Shown piece by piece: positions 26,765 to 37,539 of a stretch of DNA of 64,000 nucleotides. This DNA comes from Sphingopyxis sp. CCNWLW2 (lineage in GTDB: Bacteria > Pseudomonadota > Alphaproteobacteria > Sphingomonadales > Sphingomonadaceae). The DNA lies in NCBI RefSeq assembly GCF_037095755.1, contig NZ_JBAWKJ010000001.1, forward strand, positions 434,001-498,000, in the 5' to 3' direction. Position numbers and translations under genes: made by a program. The notes beneath the pieces were generated by a model. It was not told the origin of the DNA. It did no database searches and worked only from the letters and a program-made list of their open reading frames with translations. Each line of letters begins with the position of its first letter. Position 1 is the stretch's first letter.

Positions 26765-27111
26765 GCGGCAAAACGCGCCCGCCAGTCATCCGCCGAAAAG
26801 CCGACGCTGATCGTGCCCGCGGCCTCGACGACCGGGCGGCGGATCATCGCCGGCTGATCGAGCATCAGCGCCTTTGCCGCGGCGGCGTCGAGTCCGTCCT
26901 TTTGCGCGTCGGGCAGCTTGCGAAAGGTCGTCCCCGCCTTGTTGAGCAGCTTTTCCCAACCGAGCGCGTCGATCCAGCTTTGAAGCCTCGCGGCGTCGAG
27001 CCCATCCTTGCGCACGTCGTGAAAGTGATAAGCGACGCCCTGCTCGTCGAGCCAGCGCCGCGCCTTCTTCACCGTATCGCAGTTCGAAATGCCATAAAGA
27101 ATCATCGTCAT
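26761..27111 (-). CDS. ArsC/Spx-family reductase-like protein (YffB type)
   Basis: 116 residues from ATG 27111. Thioredoxin-like ArsC fold with a single N-terminal Cys (YGISNCDTVKKARRWLDEQG, C11) and the YffB-like core FHDVRKDGLDAARLQSWIDA, TTFRKLPDAQKDGLDAAAAK, MIRRPVVEAAG. YffB proteins are thought to be glutathione-linked reductases; activity on arsenate is unlikely without the ArsC Arg triad context. First gene of an overlapping operon with GDPD and aldo/keto reductase. No Shine-Dalgarno; CTAAGTCCTCGGTCC precedes the ATG. ATG 27105 is an alternative. Confidence 0.85.
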   Translation of the reverse strand: MTMILYGISNCDTVKKARRWLDEQGVAYHFHDVRKDGLDAARLQSWIDALGWEKLLNKAGTTFRKLPDAQKDGLDAAAAKALMLDQPAMIRRPVVEAAGTISVGFSADDWRARFAA

Positions 27112-27160
27112 GGACCGAGGACTTAGCAGGCGCGGGTTGCAGTTTCGAGGCCGGGAAAGA

Positions 27161-27841
27161 CTATGCCCGATAAATTGCCGACCGCTCCGCGATGCGCGTG
27201 TTGGCACTCGCCAGCTTGCCGCGAAGCGCGCGCGCAAAACCTTCGTGAAGCGCGCCCGCAATCCCGGGATTGGCCGCCAGATAGGCGCGCAGCGCCGCGG
27301 CGGGAACGAACCACAGCCGGGCGTTGCTGCCGAGCGTCACCGTCCCGGTCGCATGCGCGCCGTCGAGCACCGTCGCTTCGCCGATCAGCGCGCCGCCCGA
27401 AAGTTTGCCGATCTCGATGCCGTCGCGCAAAATCGCCGCTTGCCCCTCGGCCAAATAGAAAAGGCTGGGCGCCGCCTGATTTTCGCGGATCAGCACCTCG
27501 CCGCGCTTCGCCGAAATCCAGTGTCCCTGGTCGATCAGGTCGCGCGCAGCCGTGGTGCCGAGGCCGGAAAAATGCTGGCGGCGCAATTCCTCTTCTTCGG
27601 CTGAAAACTGTACCTTTGTGCCGCGCAGCCATACTCGCGCCAAAATGGCGATATTGACGACGAGGATCGCAAGCACGAGCACGCCGTAACCAAGATCCGG
27701 CCCGCGAAACAATGTCAGCGGCAAGGCAACCAGCGCCGCCGCGGCGAGGCCGATGCGGGCATATTCGATCCGCACGACAAAACTTGTCGCCAGCAGGAGC
27801 AGCAGCGCCCCATAGAGGAACCATGCGGAATCGAAACTCAT
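27161..27841 (-). CDS. Membrane protein with cyclic-nucleotide-binding-fold domain
   Basis: 226 residues from ATG 27841. Three predicted membrane helices (about 6-22, 30-45, 50-68), then a cytoplasmic cNMP-binding fold (about 90-200: GHWISAKRGEVLIRENQAAP, LFYLAEGQAAILRDGIEIGK). The phosphate-binding cassette reads GEATVLDGAHATGTV: the Gly-Glu is kept but the Arg that contacts the cyclic phosphate in CRP/PKA is not seen at the expected place. So it may be a Popeye-like or ligand-free version. Function unknown. Divergent from the DAHP synthase gene. Confidence 0.8.
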   Translation of the reverse strand: MSFDSAWFLYGALLLLLATSFVVRIEYARIGLAAAALVALPLTLFRGPDLGYGVLVLAILVVNIAILARVWLRGTKVQFSAEEEELRRQHFSGLGTTAARDLIDQGHWISAKRGEVLIRENQAAPSLFYLAEGQAAILRDGIEIGKLSGGALIGEATVLDGAHATGTVTLGSNARLWFVPAAALRAYLAANPGIAGALHEGFARALRGKLASANTRIAERSAIYRA

Positions 27842-28098
27842 AGCCAATCGCTTCGCGTCGAGACCCAGGCTCGGGTCACGGGTGTATAACGTTGTCGATA
27901 GCCAAAAGCCTTGGTCGCGCGAGGCACATCGCATTTCCGCAGCACGTAATAAACTACCAGTTTTGGTCCCTCAAGAAAAGCATAGGTGCGCAAAGGTCAC
28001 GATAATGCTAATTTTCGGGTTTGATCGTGCCGGAAACATTGCTTCCGTGCGGCATAGGCGCCATGTGGCGCTCGATTCGAACGCGAAAAGACAGGCAG

Positions 28099-29472
28099 AT
28101 GACGAAAAACTGGCAACCGCATAGCTGGCGCTCGCACGAGGCCCGCCAGCTTCCCACCTATCGCGACGCCGACGCGCTGGCGGCCGCCGAGCGTGAGCTC
28201 AGCAATTATCCGCCGCTGGTGTTTGCCGGCGAGGCGCGCGACCTGACCGCCGAGCTCGGCCGCGTGGCCGAGGGCAAGGCGTTCCTGCTGCAGGGTGGCG
28301 ATTGCGCCGAGAGCTTTGCCGAATTCCATCCGAACAACATCCGCGACACTTTCCGCGTGCTGCTCCAGATGGCCGTCGTGCTGACCTTCGCGTCGAAGAT
28401 GCCCGTGGTGAAGCTCGGCCGCATGGCGGGCCAGTTCGCCAAGCCGCGTTCGGCCGATATGGAAGATATCGATGGCGTCGAACTGCCGAGCTATCGCGGC
28501 GACATCATCAACGACATCGCGTTCGAGGAAGCAGGCCGCGAGCCCGATCCGCAGCGCATGATCAAGGCGTATAACCAGTCGGCGGCAACGCTGAACCTGC
28601 TGCGCGCCTTCGCCGGCGGCGGCTATGCCAATCTGCACCAGGTCAACGCCTGGACGCACGACTTCATGGATCGCAGCCCCTGGGCGAAGAAATATCAGGA
28701 AACCGCCGCGCGGATTTCCGAAGCGCTCGCCTTCATGGAAGCATGCGGCGTGACGCCCGAAACGGTGCCGCAGATCAAGGGCACGAGCTTCTACACCAGC
28801 CACGAGGCGTTGCTCCTTCCCTATGAGCAAGCGCTGACGCGGCAGGACAGCCTGACCGGCGGCTGGTACGACACCTCGGGCCACTTCCTTTGGGTCGGCG
28901 ACCGCACCCGCTTCGAGGGATCGGCGCATATCGAATATCTGCGCGGGATCGGCAATCCGGTTGGGATGAAGTGCGGCCCTAGCCTCGAGCCCGACGTGCT
29001 GCTGCGCCTGCTCGACACGCTGAACCCGAACCATGTCGCCGGCCGCATGACGCTGATCACGCGGTACGGCCATGACAAGATCGAGGCGCATCTGCCCAAG
29101 CTGGTGCGCGCGGTGAAGGAATCGGGGCACCCCGTCGTCTGGTCGTGCGACCCGATGCACGGCAATGTCATCAAGACGCCCAACGGCTACAAGACGCGCC
29201 CGTTCGAGCGCATCCTCGCCGAAGTGCGCGGCTTCTTTGCCGTGCACCGCGCCGAGGGCACCCATGGCGGCGGCATCCATATCGAGATGACCGGCCAGAA
29301 TGTCACCGAATGCACCGGCGGCGCGATGGACGTGACCCAGATGGATCTGGCCGATCGCTATCACACGCATTGCGATCCGCGGCTCAACGCGGGGCAGAGC
29401 CTGGAACTCGCGTTCCTGCTCGCCGAAATGCTCAATCAGGAAATGGCCGACCGCGCGAAGCAGGCGGCTTAA
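28099..29472 (+). CDS. Class II (plant-type) DAHP synthase
   Basis: 457 residues from ATG 28099; an in-frame TTG at 28021 has no Shine-Dalgarno. Class II DAHPS signatures: [92 protein letters not shown], and [20 protein letters not shown]. It condenses phosphoenolpyruvate and erythrose-4-phosphate, the entry step of the shikimate pathway. The 257-bp upstream leader has no obvious attenuator. A perfect hairpin terminator follows. Confidence 0.96.
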   Translation: MTKNWQPHSWRSHEARQLPTYRDADALAAAERELSNYPPLVFAGEARDLTAELGRVAEGKAFLLQGGDCAESFAEFHPNNIRDTFRVLLQMAVVLTFASKMPVVKLGRMAGQFAKPRSADMEDIDGVELPSYRGDIINDIAFEEAGREPDPQRMIKAYNQSAATLNLLRAFAGGGYANLHQVNAWTHDFMDRSPWAKKYQETAARISEALAFMEACGVTPETVPQIKGTSFYTSHEALLLPYEQALTRQDSLTGGWYDTSGHFLWVGDRTRFEGSAHIEYLRGIGNPVGMKCGPSLEPDVLLRLLDTLNPNHVAGRMTLITRYGHDKIEAHLPKLVRAVKESGHPVVWSCDPMHGNVIKTPNGYKTRPFERILAEVRGFFAVHRAEGTHGGGIHIEMTGQNVTECTGGAMDVTQMDLADRYHTHCDPRLNAGQSLELAFLLAEMLNQEMADRAKQAA

Positions 29473-29479
29473 TTATTCC

Positions 29480-29505
29480 GTCGCCCCCGCGCAGGCGGGG
29501 GCGAC
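29480..29505. terminator. Bidirectional terminator between DAHP synthase and M28 peptidase genes
   Basis: Perfect 11-bp stem (GTCGCCCCCGC / GCGGGGGCGAC) with a GCAG tetraloop, between two convergent stop codons. Flanked by TTATT on both sides. It also resembles the hairpin half-unit of the larger repeats at 46095 and 57862. Confidence 0.7.
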
Positions 29506-29524
29506 ACCTATTATTCCGCGAAGC

Positions 29525-31027
29525 TTATTTACCCGGCCACCGCTTGGTATCGGCGAACGCCCGGCCGATCGCCACATGCAGATCGGCATCTTCGGCCGCG
29601 CCGCCGAGCGGGATCTTGTCCGAGAAATTGTCGGCGGCAGTGTGATAATCGCTGCCAAGGAAGGCTTCGAGCAGCTTCATGTCCGAGAAGCTGCCGCCGA
29701 CCATCAGCGACGTCACGCCCTTGGCGCCAAGCGCCCAGCCGTCCTGCCGCTGGATGAAGGCGTCGGCCTCGCCATCCTCGTCGAGCTTGCGGCCAAGCTT
29801 CGTTGCCGCTTCCCGCACCACGGCATCATAGGCGGGCTTGCCGCGCCCGATCGTCGCGACCGGGGTGCCGCGCGGCGAAATGGCGATGGTGTCGATGTTG
29901 AGCGCAACGGTGATGTCGGCCAGCGGCACGACGGGATGATCGGCAAAATAATGCGCTCCGAGCAAGCCCTTTTCCTCGGCCGTCGTCGCCATGAAATAGA
30001 TGTCGCGGTCGGGACGCTGGCCCGACCCCAGCCGCTTCGCAACCTCGATCAGCACCGCAATGCCGCTCGCATTGTCGACCGCGCCGTTGCAGATGCGGTC
30101 CGCAGCACCCTCGGGCTCGCAAATGCCGAGATGGTCCCAGTGGCCGAGGAACAGGATCGCCTTGCCGTCGGGCTTGGCGCCGGGAAGCTTGGCGATGATA
30201 TTGTTGCTGGCGAAGGGGCGCGCGGCCGATTTCGCGGTGATATCGGCGGTCACCGGCAGCGCCGCGCCCTTGTATTCGGGCGATTTCGCGGCTTCGCGGA
30301 GCGCACCGCCATCCTGGCCCGCCTTTTTGAGCAGCGCATCGGCCGCCTCGAGCGACAGGAAGCCGCTGACCGGCGCGCCGGGCTTGGCGCCCGCGAGCCG
30401 CATCGACTTGGCGCCGGCGCTTTCGCGCAGCTGCGCCCAGGGCACCGCATCGGTCGCAATGACGAGGACCGCGGATGCGCCGGCATCCGCGAGCATCTGG
30501 CGCCGCTCGCGATAGCGCGGCAGCTTGTCGCCGAACGGCGCATTGTCGAACAGCATGATCGCGAGCTTGCCCGTGACGTCGGCATTGACCTTGCCCGCGC
30601 CGTCGACACCATAGCCGACGAAAACCGCGGGCACGCCCGCCAGCGATACCGACGGGTCGCGTCCGGTCAGGATGATGCCATCATCCTCGATTGCGAAGTC
30701 GCGGCCGTTGACCTTGAACTTCGCACTGCCCTCGAGCGCCTGTGTTTCGACGAAAGGCACCGGCTGGAGCCACGGCGTCGTGCTGCCCGGAACGGCTTCG
30801 AGCCCCGCCTTCGCCCATTCGCCAACGATATAGGCGATCGTGCGGTCCTCGCCCTCTGTTCCCGGCGCGCGGCCTTCGAACGCGTCGCTTGCCAGCACCT
30901 TGATATGATCGGTGAGTTGGGCCTCGGTGATTGGCGCGTCGCCCTTGGCAGGCGCGGCTGAAGCAGCAGGAGCAATGGTGAGGAGGGCGATGGCCGCGAC
31001 GGCGGCGTGGAAACGGGTGGTTTTCAT
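29525..31027 (-). CDS. Exported M28-family metallopeptidase
   Basis: 500 residues from ATG 31027. Signal peptide MKTTRFHAAVAAIALLTIAP (cleavage ASAA). A protease-associated-like insert (about 110-260) lies within the catalytic M28 domain. Zinc ligands are visible: His in LGHWDHLG, Asp in CNGAVDNASGIAVL, Glu pair in TAEEKGLLG, Asp in LNIDTIAISP, and the final His in SDYHTAADNFS. Probably a periplasmic or secreted aminopeptidase/carboxypeptidase. Convergent with the DAHP synthase gene. Confidence 0.93.
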   Translation of the reverse strand: MKTTRFHAAVAAIALLTIAPAASAAPAKGDAPITEAQLTDHIKVLASDAFEGRAPGTEGEDRTIAYIVGEWAKAGLEAVPGSTTPWLQPVPFVETQALEGSAKFKVNGRDFAIEDDGIILTGRDPSVSLAGVPAVFVGYGVDGAGKVNADVTGKLAIMLFDNAPFGDKLPRYRERRQMLADAGASAVLVIATDAVPWAQLRESAGAKSMRLAGAKPGAPVSGFLSLEAADALLKKAGQDGGALREAAKSPEYKGAALPVTADITAKSAARPFASNNIIAKLPGAKPDGKAILFLGHWDHLGICEPEGAADRICNGAVDNASGIAVLIEVAKRLGSGQRPDRDIYFMATTAEEKGLLGAHYFADHPVVPLADITVALNIDTIAISPRGTPVATIGRGKPAYDAVVREAATKLGRKLDEDGEADAFIQRQDGWALGAKGVTSLMVGGSFSDMKLLEAFLGSDYHTAADNFSDKIPLGGAAEDADLHVAIGRAFADTKRWPGK

Positions 31028-31108
31028 GGCGCTGCCGCATGGCATTTCCGCCGCCGCCCGGCAAGGCGCGTTCGTCGAAAGACGAACGGCCATCCCCCTT
31101 GCCTTACT

Positions 31109-31186
31109 CGTCATCCCGGCGAAGGCCGGGATCTCGCCGGCGCGTCAAGTTACGAAGTTGAGATCCCGGCCCTCGTCGGGTTGACG
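31109..31186. repeat. Paired inverted-repeat element, CGTCATCCCGGCGAA family (second copy)
   Basis: Left arm 31109-31134 begins CGTCATCCCGGCGAAGGCC; right arm 31161-31186 is its reverse complement with three mismatches, separated by 26 bp. Each arm alone can fold (CCCGGCGAAGGCCGGG). It lies between the CitE-like stop and the M28 start, both on the minus strand. Confidence 0.8.
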
Positions 31187-31196
31187 AAACTGATGA

Positions 31197-32006
31197 TTAC
31201 CTCTTGGCCCGCGCGAGCAACGCCTTCGCCGCCACAACATGCATATCCTCGATCATCCGCCCGTCATGGCGCTGCGCCCCGCCCGTCGCCGCGGCAACGA
31301 GCGCCTCGGCCGCCGCAATCTCGCGTTCGGACGGGGCAAAGGCGGCGTTGCACGGATCGACCTGCGACGGGTGGATCAGCGTCTTGCCATCGAAACCGAG
31401 CCGCCGCCCTTCGGCCGCCTCGGCGGCGAAACCCGCGGCGTCGTCGATCGCATTATGCACGCCGTCGAAACCCCACACACCGCCCGCGCGCGCAGCGAGG
31501 ACGATCGACTGGATCGCATGGCTCATCGCGCCGCGGTCCATCCCGTCGGGCAGTTTGAGCTCGTGCGCGAGGTCGTTGAGCCCGGCGATCAAGCCGCTGA
31601 CTGCCGGATCGGCGGCGATATCGCGCGCGGCATAGATCGCCGCCGGCGTCTCGATCATCGCGAAGACCGGCAGGACGAGGCCGCGCAGCGGGTCGAGATC
31701 GGACGGCGCATCGACCTTCGGAAGCACCACAGCGTCGAGCTGCAACCCGGCGATCGCCGCGATGTCGGCCGCCTGTTCGGCCGTTCCGGTCGCATTCACG
31801 CGCACCGCGACGCGCTTGCCCGGAAAACCGGCCGCGACCGCGGCGCGCATCGCAGCGCGTGCTTCGTCCTTGCGGTCCGCGGGCACCGCATCCTCGAGGT
31901 CGATGATCAGCATGTCGGCAGCAAGCCCGCCCGCCTTTTCGAGCGCGCGTGCGTTCGATCCGGGGACATAGAGCAAGGAGCGCGGCGGATAGTCACTTGG
32001 CGTCAT
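31197..32006 (-). CDS. CitE-like HpcH/HpaI aldolase family CoA-ester lyase
   Basis: 269 residues from ATG 32006. TIM-barrel CitE pattern: [40 protein letters not shown] (metal Glu/Asp), [27 protein letters not shown], and [20 protein letters not shown]. Likely cleaves or forms a CoA ester such as malyl-CoA, citramalyl-CoA or a hydroxyacyl-CoA; substrate cannot be told. Not part of a citrate lyase operon. Divergent from the QmcA-like gene. Confidence 0.9.
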   Translation of the reverse strand: MTPSDYPPRSLLYVPGSNARALEKAGGLAADMLIIDLEDAVPADRKDEARAAMRAAVAAGFPGKRVAVRVNATGTAEQAADIAAIAGLQLDAVVLPKVDAPSDLDPLRGLVLPVFAMIETPAAIYAARDIAADPAVSGLIAGLNDLAHELKLPDGMDRGAMSHAIQSIVLAARAGGVWGFDGVHNAIDDAAGFAAEAAEGRRLGFDGKTLIHPSQVDPCNAAFAPSEREIAAAEALVAAATGGAQRHDGRMIEDMHVVAAKALLARAKR

Positions 32007-32085
32007 ATGCTTTTCTGTGGCGCAGCCGGACCATTGCCGCAATAAGGAAGGCGGTTGCAGACGGAAATTGCTGAGGGGGTATTCG

Positions 32086-32997
32086 ATGTATTTCGCACTT
32101 GCACTGGTAGTTCTGGCACTGGTGTTCCTGATCTGGGCGCTGACCCCGGTCCGGCAAGGCTTTGCCTATACGATCGAACGCTTCGGCCGCTACACGCACA
32201 CCGCGCAGCCGGGGCTGAACTTCATCATGCCGATCTTCGATCGCGTCGGTCGCAAGGTGAACATGATGGAGCAGGTGCTCGACATTCCGGGCCAGGAAAT
32301 CATCACCAAGGACAATGCGATGGTCGCGGTCGACGGCGTCGTCTTCTTCCAGGTGCTCGATGCCGCGCGGGCCGCTTATGAGGTCAGCGACCTGTATCTG
32401 GCTATCATGAACCTGACGACGACGAACCTGCGCACCGTGATGGGGTCGATGGATCTCGACGAGACGCTGTCGAAGCGCGACCATATCAATGCGCGGCTGC
32501 TCGTCGTGGTCGACGAAGCAACCTCGCCTTGGGGAGTCAAGATCACCCGCGTCGAAATCAAGGACATCCGCCCACCCGCCGACATTTCGAACGCGATGGC
32601 GCGGCAGATGAAGGCCGAGCGCGAAAAGCGCGCCAACATCCTCGAAGCCGAAGGCATGCGCGCATCGGAAATCCTGCGCGCCGAGGGCGAGAAGCAGGGT
32701 CAGATCCTGCAGGCCGAGGGCCGCCGCGAAGCCGCCTTCCGCGACGCCGAGGCGCGCGAACGCGAGGCCGAAGCCGAAGCGAAGGCGACGCAGATGGTGT
32801 CGGACGCGATCGCGGGCGGCAATGCGCAGGCGATCAATTACTTCATCGCGCAAAAATATGTCGAGGCGGTGAGCCAGTTCGCGACGAGCCCGAACGCCAA
32901 GACGATCCTGTTCCCGGTCGAGGCGACGCAGCTGATCGGCACATTGGGCGGGATCGGCGAGCTCGCGCGCGACGCGCTCGAACGCAAGGAAGCCTGA
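32086..32997 (+). CDS. SPFH/band-7 membrane protein (QmcA/stomatin-like)
   Basis: 303 residues from ATG 32086, with a GAGGGGG Shine-Dalgarno. One N-terminal membrane helix ([20 protein letters not shown]), SPFH domain (about 25-190: [40 protein letters not shown]), then a charged coiled-coil segment (about 180-245, repeated EAEGMR/RAEGEK/QAEGRR). Forms oligomeric membrane microdomain scaffolds. Followed after 1 bp by the NfeD gene, the conserved partner of this subclass. Confidence 0.93.
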   Translation: MYFALALVVLALVFLIWALTPVRQGFAYTIERFGRYTHTAQPGLNFIMPIFDRVGRKVNMMEQVLDIPGQEIITKDNAMVAVDGVVFFQVLDAARAAYEVSDLYLAIMNLTTTNLRTVMGSMDLDETLSKRDHINARLLVVVDEATSPWGVKITRVEIKDIRPPADISNAMARQMKAEREKRANILEAEGMRASEILRAEGEKQGQILQAEGRREAAFRDAEAREREAEAEAKATQMVSDAIAGGNAQAINYFIAQKYVEAVSQFATSPNAKTILFPVEATQLIGTLGGIGELARDALERKEA

Positions 32998-32998
32998 C

Positions 32999-33445
32999 AT
33001 GCCCGACTGGCTGACGAACATGGAACCGCATTGGGCGTGGCTGTCGCTCGGCGTGCTGCTCGCCGCCGCCGAGATCGTCGCGCCGGGCTTCTTCCTGATC
33101 TGGCTGGGGGCCGCCGCGATCGTCACCGGCGCGATCGCGTGGATCGTCCCGCTGAGCATCCCCGTGCAACTCGGCGTCTTTGCCGTCCTGTCGTTCATCG
33201 CGCTCTATGGCGCGCGCCGCTGGTTGAAGGCGAACCCGATCACCACGACCGACCCGCATCTCAACCAGCGCGGCGGCCGCCTGATCGGTGAAGTGCTGAC
33301 GGTGACCCAGGCGATCGAGGACGGCCGCGGCCGCGCCAAGGTCGGCGACGGCGAATGGCCAGTGCGCGGGCCTGACGTGGCCGAGGGCGCGAAGGTCCGC
33401 GTCGTCAGCGCCGACGGCGGGGTGCTGGTGGTCGAGGCGGTTTAG
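32999..33445 (+). CDS. Short NfeD-family membrane protein
   Basis: 148 residues. Two to three membrane helices (AWLSLGVLLAAAEIVAPGFF, AAIVTGAIAWIVPLSIPVQL, GVFAVLSFIALYGA), then an OB-fold C-terminal domain (RGGRLIGEVLTVTQAIEDGR ... VRVVSADGGVLVVEAV). No serine-protease domain, so it is the short type (NfeD1b, YbbK-like). Co-transcribed with the QmcA-like SPFH protein, with which it is expected to act. Its stop overlaps the convergent GNAT stop (TTAG, 33442-33445). Confidence 0.92.
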   Translation: MPDWLTNMEPHWAWLSLGVLLAAAEIVAPGFFLIWLGAAAIVTGAIAWIVPLSIPVQLGVFAVLSFIALYGARRWLKANPITTTDPHLNQRGGRLIGEVLTVTQAIEDGRGRAKVGDGEWPVRGPDVAEGAKVRVVSADGGVLVVEAV

Positions 33446-33984
33446 CCGCCCTTGGGCCGCGAATAGATCGCGACGACATGCCCCAGCGCATCGCTTTCGC
33501 CGATGCGGCGGAAACCGAGCTTCGCCGACACGCGTTCCGATGCGTCGTTACCGAGGTCGATGATACAGCGCACTTCCCCGGCATCGAGGTTCGCGTCAGC
33601 CCAGCCGAGCGCCGCGGTCATCGCTTCGGTCGCATAGCCCGCGCCCCAATGATCGGCATCGAACGCCCATCCCGCCTCGGGCATTCCTTCGAGTTCGGGG
33701 ATGCCGCGGCAGAAATAGCTTAGCCCGCCCATGCCGACGAGCGCGTCGCTTTGCCGGTCGGCGAACACCCAATAGCCGAAGCCCATCACCGGCCACAGCC
33801 CGGCCGAGCTCAGGAACTTGCCCCAGCTCACGTCGGGCGCGCGCGGTTCGCCGCCGATGAAGCGCGTGACACGTTCGTCGGCCCACATCTCGATATGGAC
33901 ATCCTTGTCGGACAGGCGCCCCGGACGCAGGCGCAAGCGTTCGGTTTCGATGACAGGCGGTGCGGTAAAGGCTTTGACGGACAT
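33442..33984 (-). CDS. GNAT family N-acetyltransferase (RimJ/RimL-like)
   Basis: 180 residues from ATG 33984. A TTG at 34020 overlapping the upstream stop would add 12 residues; neither start has a Shine-Dalgarno. Acetyltransferase_3-type pattern: VIETERLRLRPGRLSDKDVH, MGFGYWVFADRQSDALVGMG, acetyl-CoA loop DHWGAGYATEAMTAALGWA, and LGNDASERVSAKLGFRRIG. Transfers acetyl from acetyl-CoA to an unknown amine, possibly a ribosomal-protein N-terminus. Likely co-transcribed with the methyltransferase upstream. Confidence 0.88.
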   Translation of the reverse strand: MSVKAFTAPPVIETERLRLRPGRLSDKDVHIEMWADERVTRFIGGEPRAPDVSWGKFLSSAGLWPVMGFGYWVFADRQSDALVGMGGLSYFCRGIPELEGMPEAGWAFDADHWGAGYATEAMTAALGWADANLDAGEVRCIIDLGNDASERVSAKLGFRRIGESDALGHVVAIYSRPKGG

Positions 33985-34016
33985 GGGCGCGGGTGTGCCG
34001 AAGCCGGCCCGGGCGG

Positions 34017-34577
34017 TCAATCGGGGATCAGATAATGGTCGAACAGGTCGTGCAGCACCGCCGTGCCGTCGACCTGCAGCTTCGCGCGCATCACCGCGAG
34101 CGTGTCGACGCGCGCCAGCACATCGACATGGCGAAGCACGCCATGATAGTGCGGCCGGTCCTCAAAATCGTGGAACAGAAAGACGCAGTCGGGTTTGCAG
34201 TGGATGATCGCCTGCAACAGGCACGCGACCCGAAAGCGTCCGTCGATCAACACCGCATCGGGGCTGCCCTGCACGTTGCGCCATATATCGGTGTGATAAT
34301 GCGGCCAGTCGCGGATTCTGCTTTCATCCGCCGGATAGCCCCATTCGCCCACAGGGCCGATGTTGACATGAAAGGGCGTGAATTCGACGACCTCGCGCCT
34401 GACGTCGGCCTGGACCTTGGCCAGCCAGGCGGAATCGCTGTCGACGCTGACGATCCGGCGCACTTGCCGCGCCGCCACCACCGTGCTGCCGCCGCAGCCG
34501 AATTCGAGCAGGGATGAACGCCCCGCAAGTTGCAGCTCGAACTGCGTGACTTCGGCCGCGGTCATATGTGGCTGCAT
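34017..34577 (-). CDS. SAM-dependent methyltransferase-like protein
   Basis: 186 residues from ATG 34577, with GGAGG six bases upstream. Rossmann motif I LLEFGCGGSTVVAARQVRRI and motif II VSVDSDSAW, then AVLIDGRFRVACLLQAIIH and FLFHDFEDRPHYHGVLRHVD. The fold is class I methyltransferase-like, with aspartates suggesting a metal-assisted subtype. Substrate unknown; some such proteins are encoded near glycan loci, but nothing here supports that. Confidence 0.75.
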   Translation of the reverse strand: MQPHMTAAEVTQFELQLAGRSSLLEFGCGGSTVVAARQVRRIVSVDSDSAWLAKVQADVRREVVEFTPFHVNIGPVGEWGYPADESRIRDWPHYHTDIWRNVQGSPDAVLIDGRFRVACLLQAIIHCKPDCVFLFHDFEDRPHYHGVLRHVDVLARVDTLAVMRAKLQVDGTAVLHDLFDHYLIPD

Positions 34578-34716
34578 TGGTCCCTCCACCGGTGAAGGGA
34601 TATGAGAACGCATCCGCGGCGTCCAGCGGCTTTGACGTCACCTCTCCGCGGATGAGGCGGCCCAGAAGCAGGGAGAGAGAACCGCTCTGGACCGCCGCAA
34701 CCGCGGAGAAGGGCAA

Positions 34717-35616
34717 TCAGGCGGCGGCGGCTGCCAGTTCGGGCCGTGACGAATGCGCCGGCATGATCGCGTCGGCATAATCGCTTTCATATTTGCCGAT
34801 CAGCGCGCGGTCATCGTGGTTCCACGGGTGGAAGCCGGGCATGAAATAGGAAAGCCAGGGGAAGAAGCTCTTGCGCAGCACCCCGGGCGTGCCAAGCAGA
34901 TACCACCAGATGCGCGCGGTGACGCGCCAGCCGGTGAGGCCGTCCTGCCGGAGCAGCGCCTTCATCCCCTTCACACGCTTCGGCCAGAAACGCGTGGTGA
35001 CGAGGATCATCATCAGCGACTTGGCACGCCAGCGGCGGAAGCGGCTCCAGTCCTTCGTCGCGTGCAGCCAGGTGTCGTACGCGACGCCCTTATGCTCGAT
35101 TTCCTCGATCGCGTGCCATTTCCACAGCGCCGCCCATTCAGGCTCGGCGCCCGCGTACATGCTATCCTCGCGCAGCATCACCGCCGCCATCATCGCGGTA
35201 TAATGTTCGAGTGCGATCGTCGCCATCAGGTTGACGATCTGCGGGCGCGTCTTGATGAGGTCGAGAACCTGGTTCACGTCATCCTCAAGCTCCGAAAGAT
35301 CGTAACCCGCTTCGGCCGCCTTCTTGTTGAAGACGACATGTTCGCGGCTGTGGATCACTTCCTGCTGGGTGAAGGCGCGGATTTCGCGCGCCAGCTTGTC
35401 GGGCACGCCGTCGCGGTGCGCCTTCACCGCTTCGATGAACATCGCCTCGCCGCGCGGGAAAGTGACCGACAGCGCGGTATGGAATGCCGAGGCGATCGGA
35501 TCGCCGTTCAGCCACCAGCGGCCCTGTTTGTCGTCGCGGCCAAAGCGCATGTCGCGCGGCGTAATCGAAAGATCGGCGGGCGTCGGCGACTGGGAAAGAC
35601 TGGACATATGGCTCAT
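34717..35616 (-). CDS. Predicted metal-dependent hydrolase (PF10118 type)
   Basis: 299 residues; ATG 35607 is an alternative. Ferritin-like helical pattern with Glu/His pairs: RAFTQQEVIHSREHVVFNKK, MATIALEHYTAMMAAVM, WKWHAIEEIEHKGVAYDTWL. C-terminal amphipathic or membrane-proximal helices carry many Trp/Phe (RIWWYLLGTPGVLRKSFFPW). The family is annotated as metal-dependent hydrolase without firm biochemistry. It is divergent from a TetR regulator, and its promoter is built like that of the Coq4-like gene at 17221-18000, suggesting shared control and a lipid-related role (inference). Confidence 0.85.
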   Translation of the reverse strand: MSHMSSLSQSPTPADLSITPRDMRFGRDDKQGRWWLNGDPIASAFHTALSVTFPRGEAMFIEAVKAHRDGVPDKLAREIRAFTQQEVIHSREHVVFNKKAAEAGYDLSELEDDVNQVLDLIKTRPQIVNLMATIALEHYTAMMAAVMLREDSMYAGAEPEWAALWKWHAIEEIEHKGVAYDTWLHATKDWSRFRRWRAKSLMMILVTTRFWPKRVKGMKALLRQDGLTGWRVTARIWWYLLGTPGVLRKSFFPWLSYFMPGFHPWNHDDRALIGKYESDYADAIMPAHSSRPELAAAAA

Positions 35617-35641
35617 ACCGTCGAAAAGGGGAGACGGGCCA

Positions 35642-35663
35642 GCAATAGGGTTTACTTACACAT

Positions 35664-35670
<7 letters not shown>
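35642..35670 (-). promoter_or_regulatory. Metal-hydrolase promoter with TetR-type operator
   Basis: Minus-strand -35 TTGACA (35670-35665), 17-base spacer, TATTGC as -10 (35647-35642). An ACATATGT palindrome lies just inside the -35. The -35 covers the start codon of the divergent tetR (ATG 35664), so repressor binding here would block both genes. Similar order of elements to 18033-18060. Confidence 0.55.
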
Positions 35671-37489
<1,819 letters not shown>

Positions 37490-37539
37490 GAACGAAACGC
37501 TACCGCTGGGAATTTCATGCGGAACAACAAGGATTTCGC

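Noticed and set aside
26761..27111. Arsenate reductase
   Set aside because: The single-Cys YffB-type sequence and the absence of ars neighbours make arsenate resistance unlikely.
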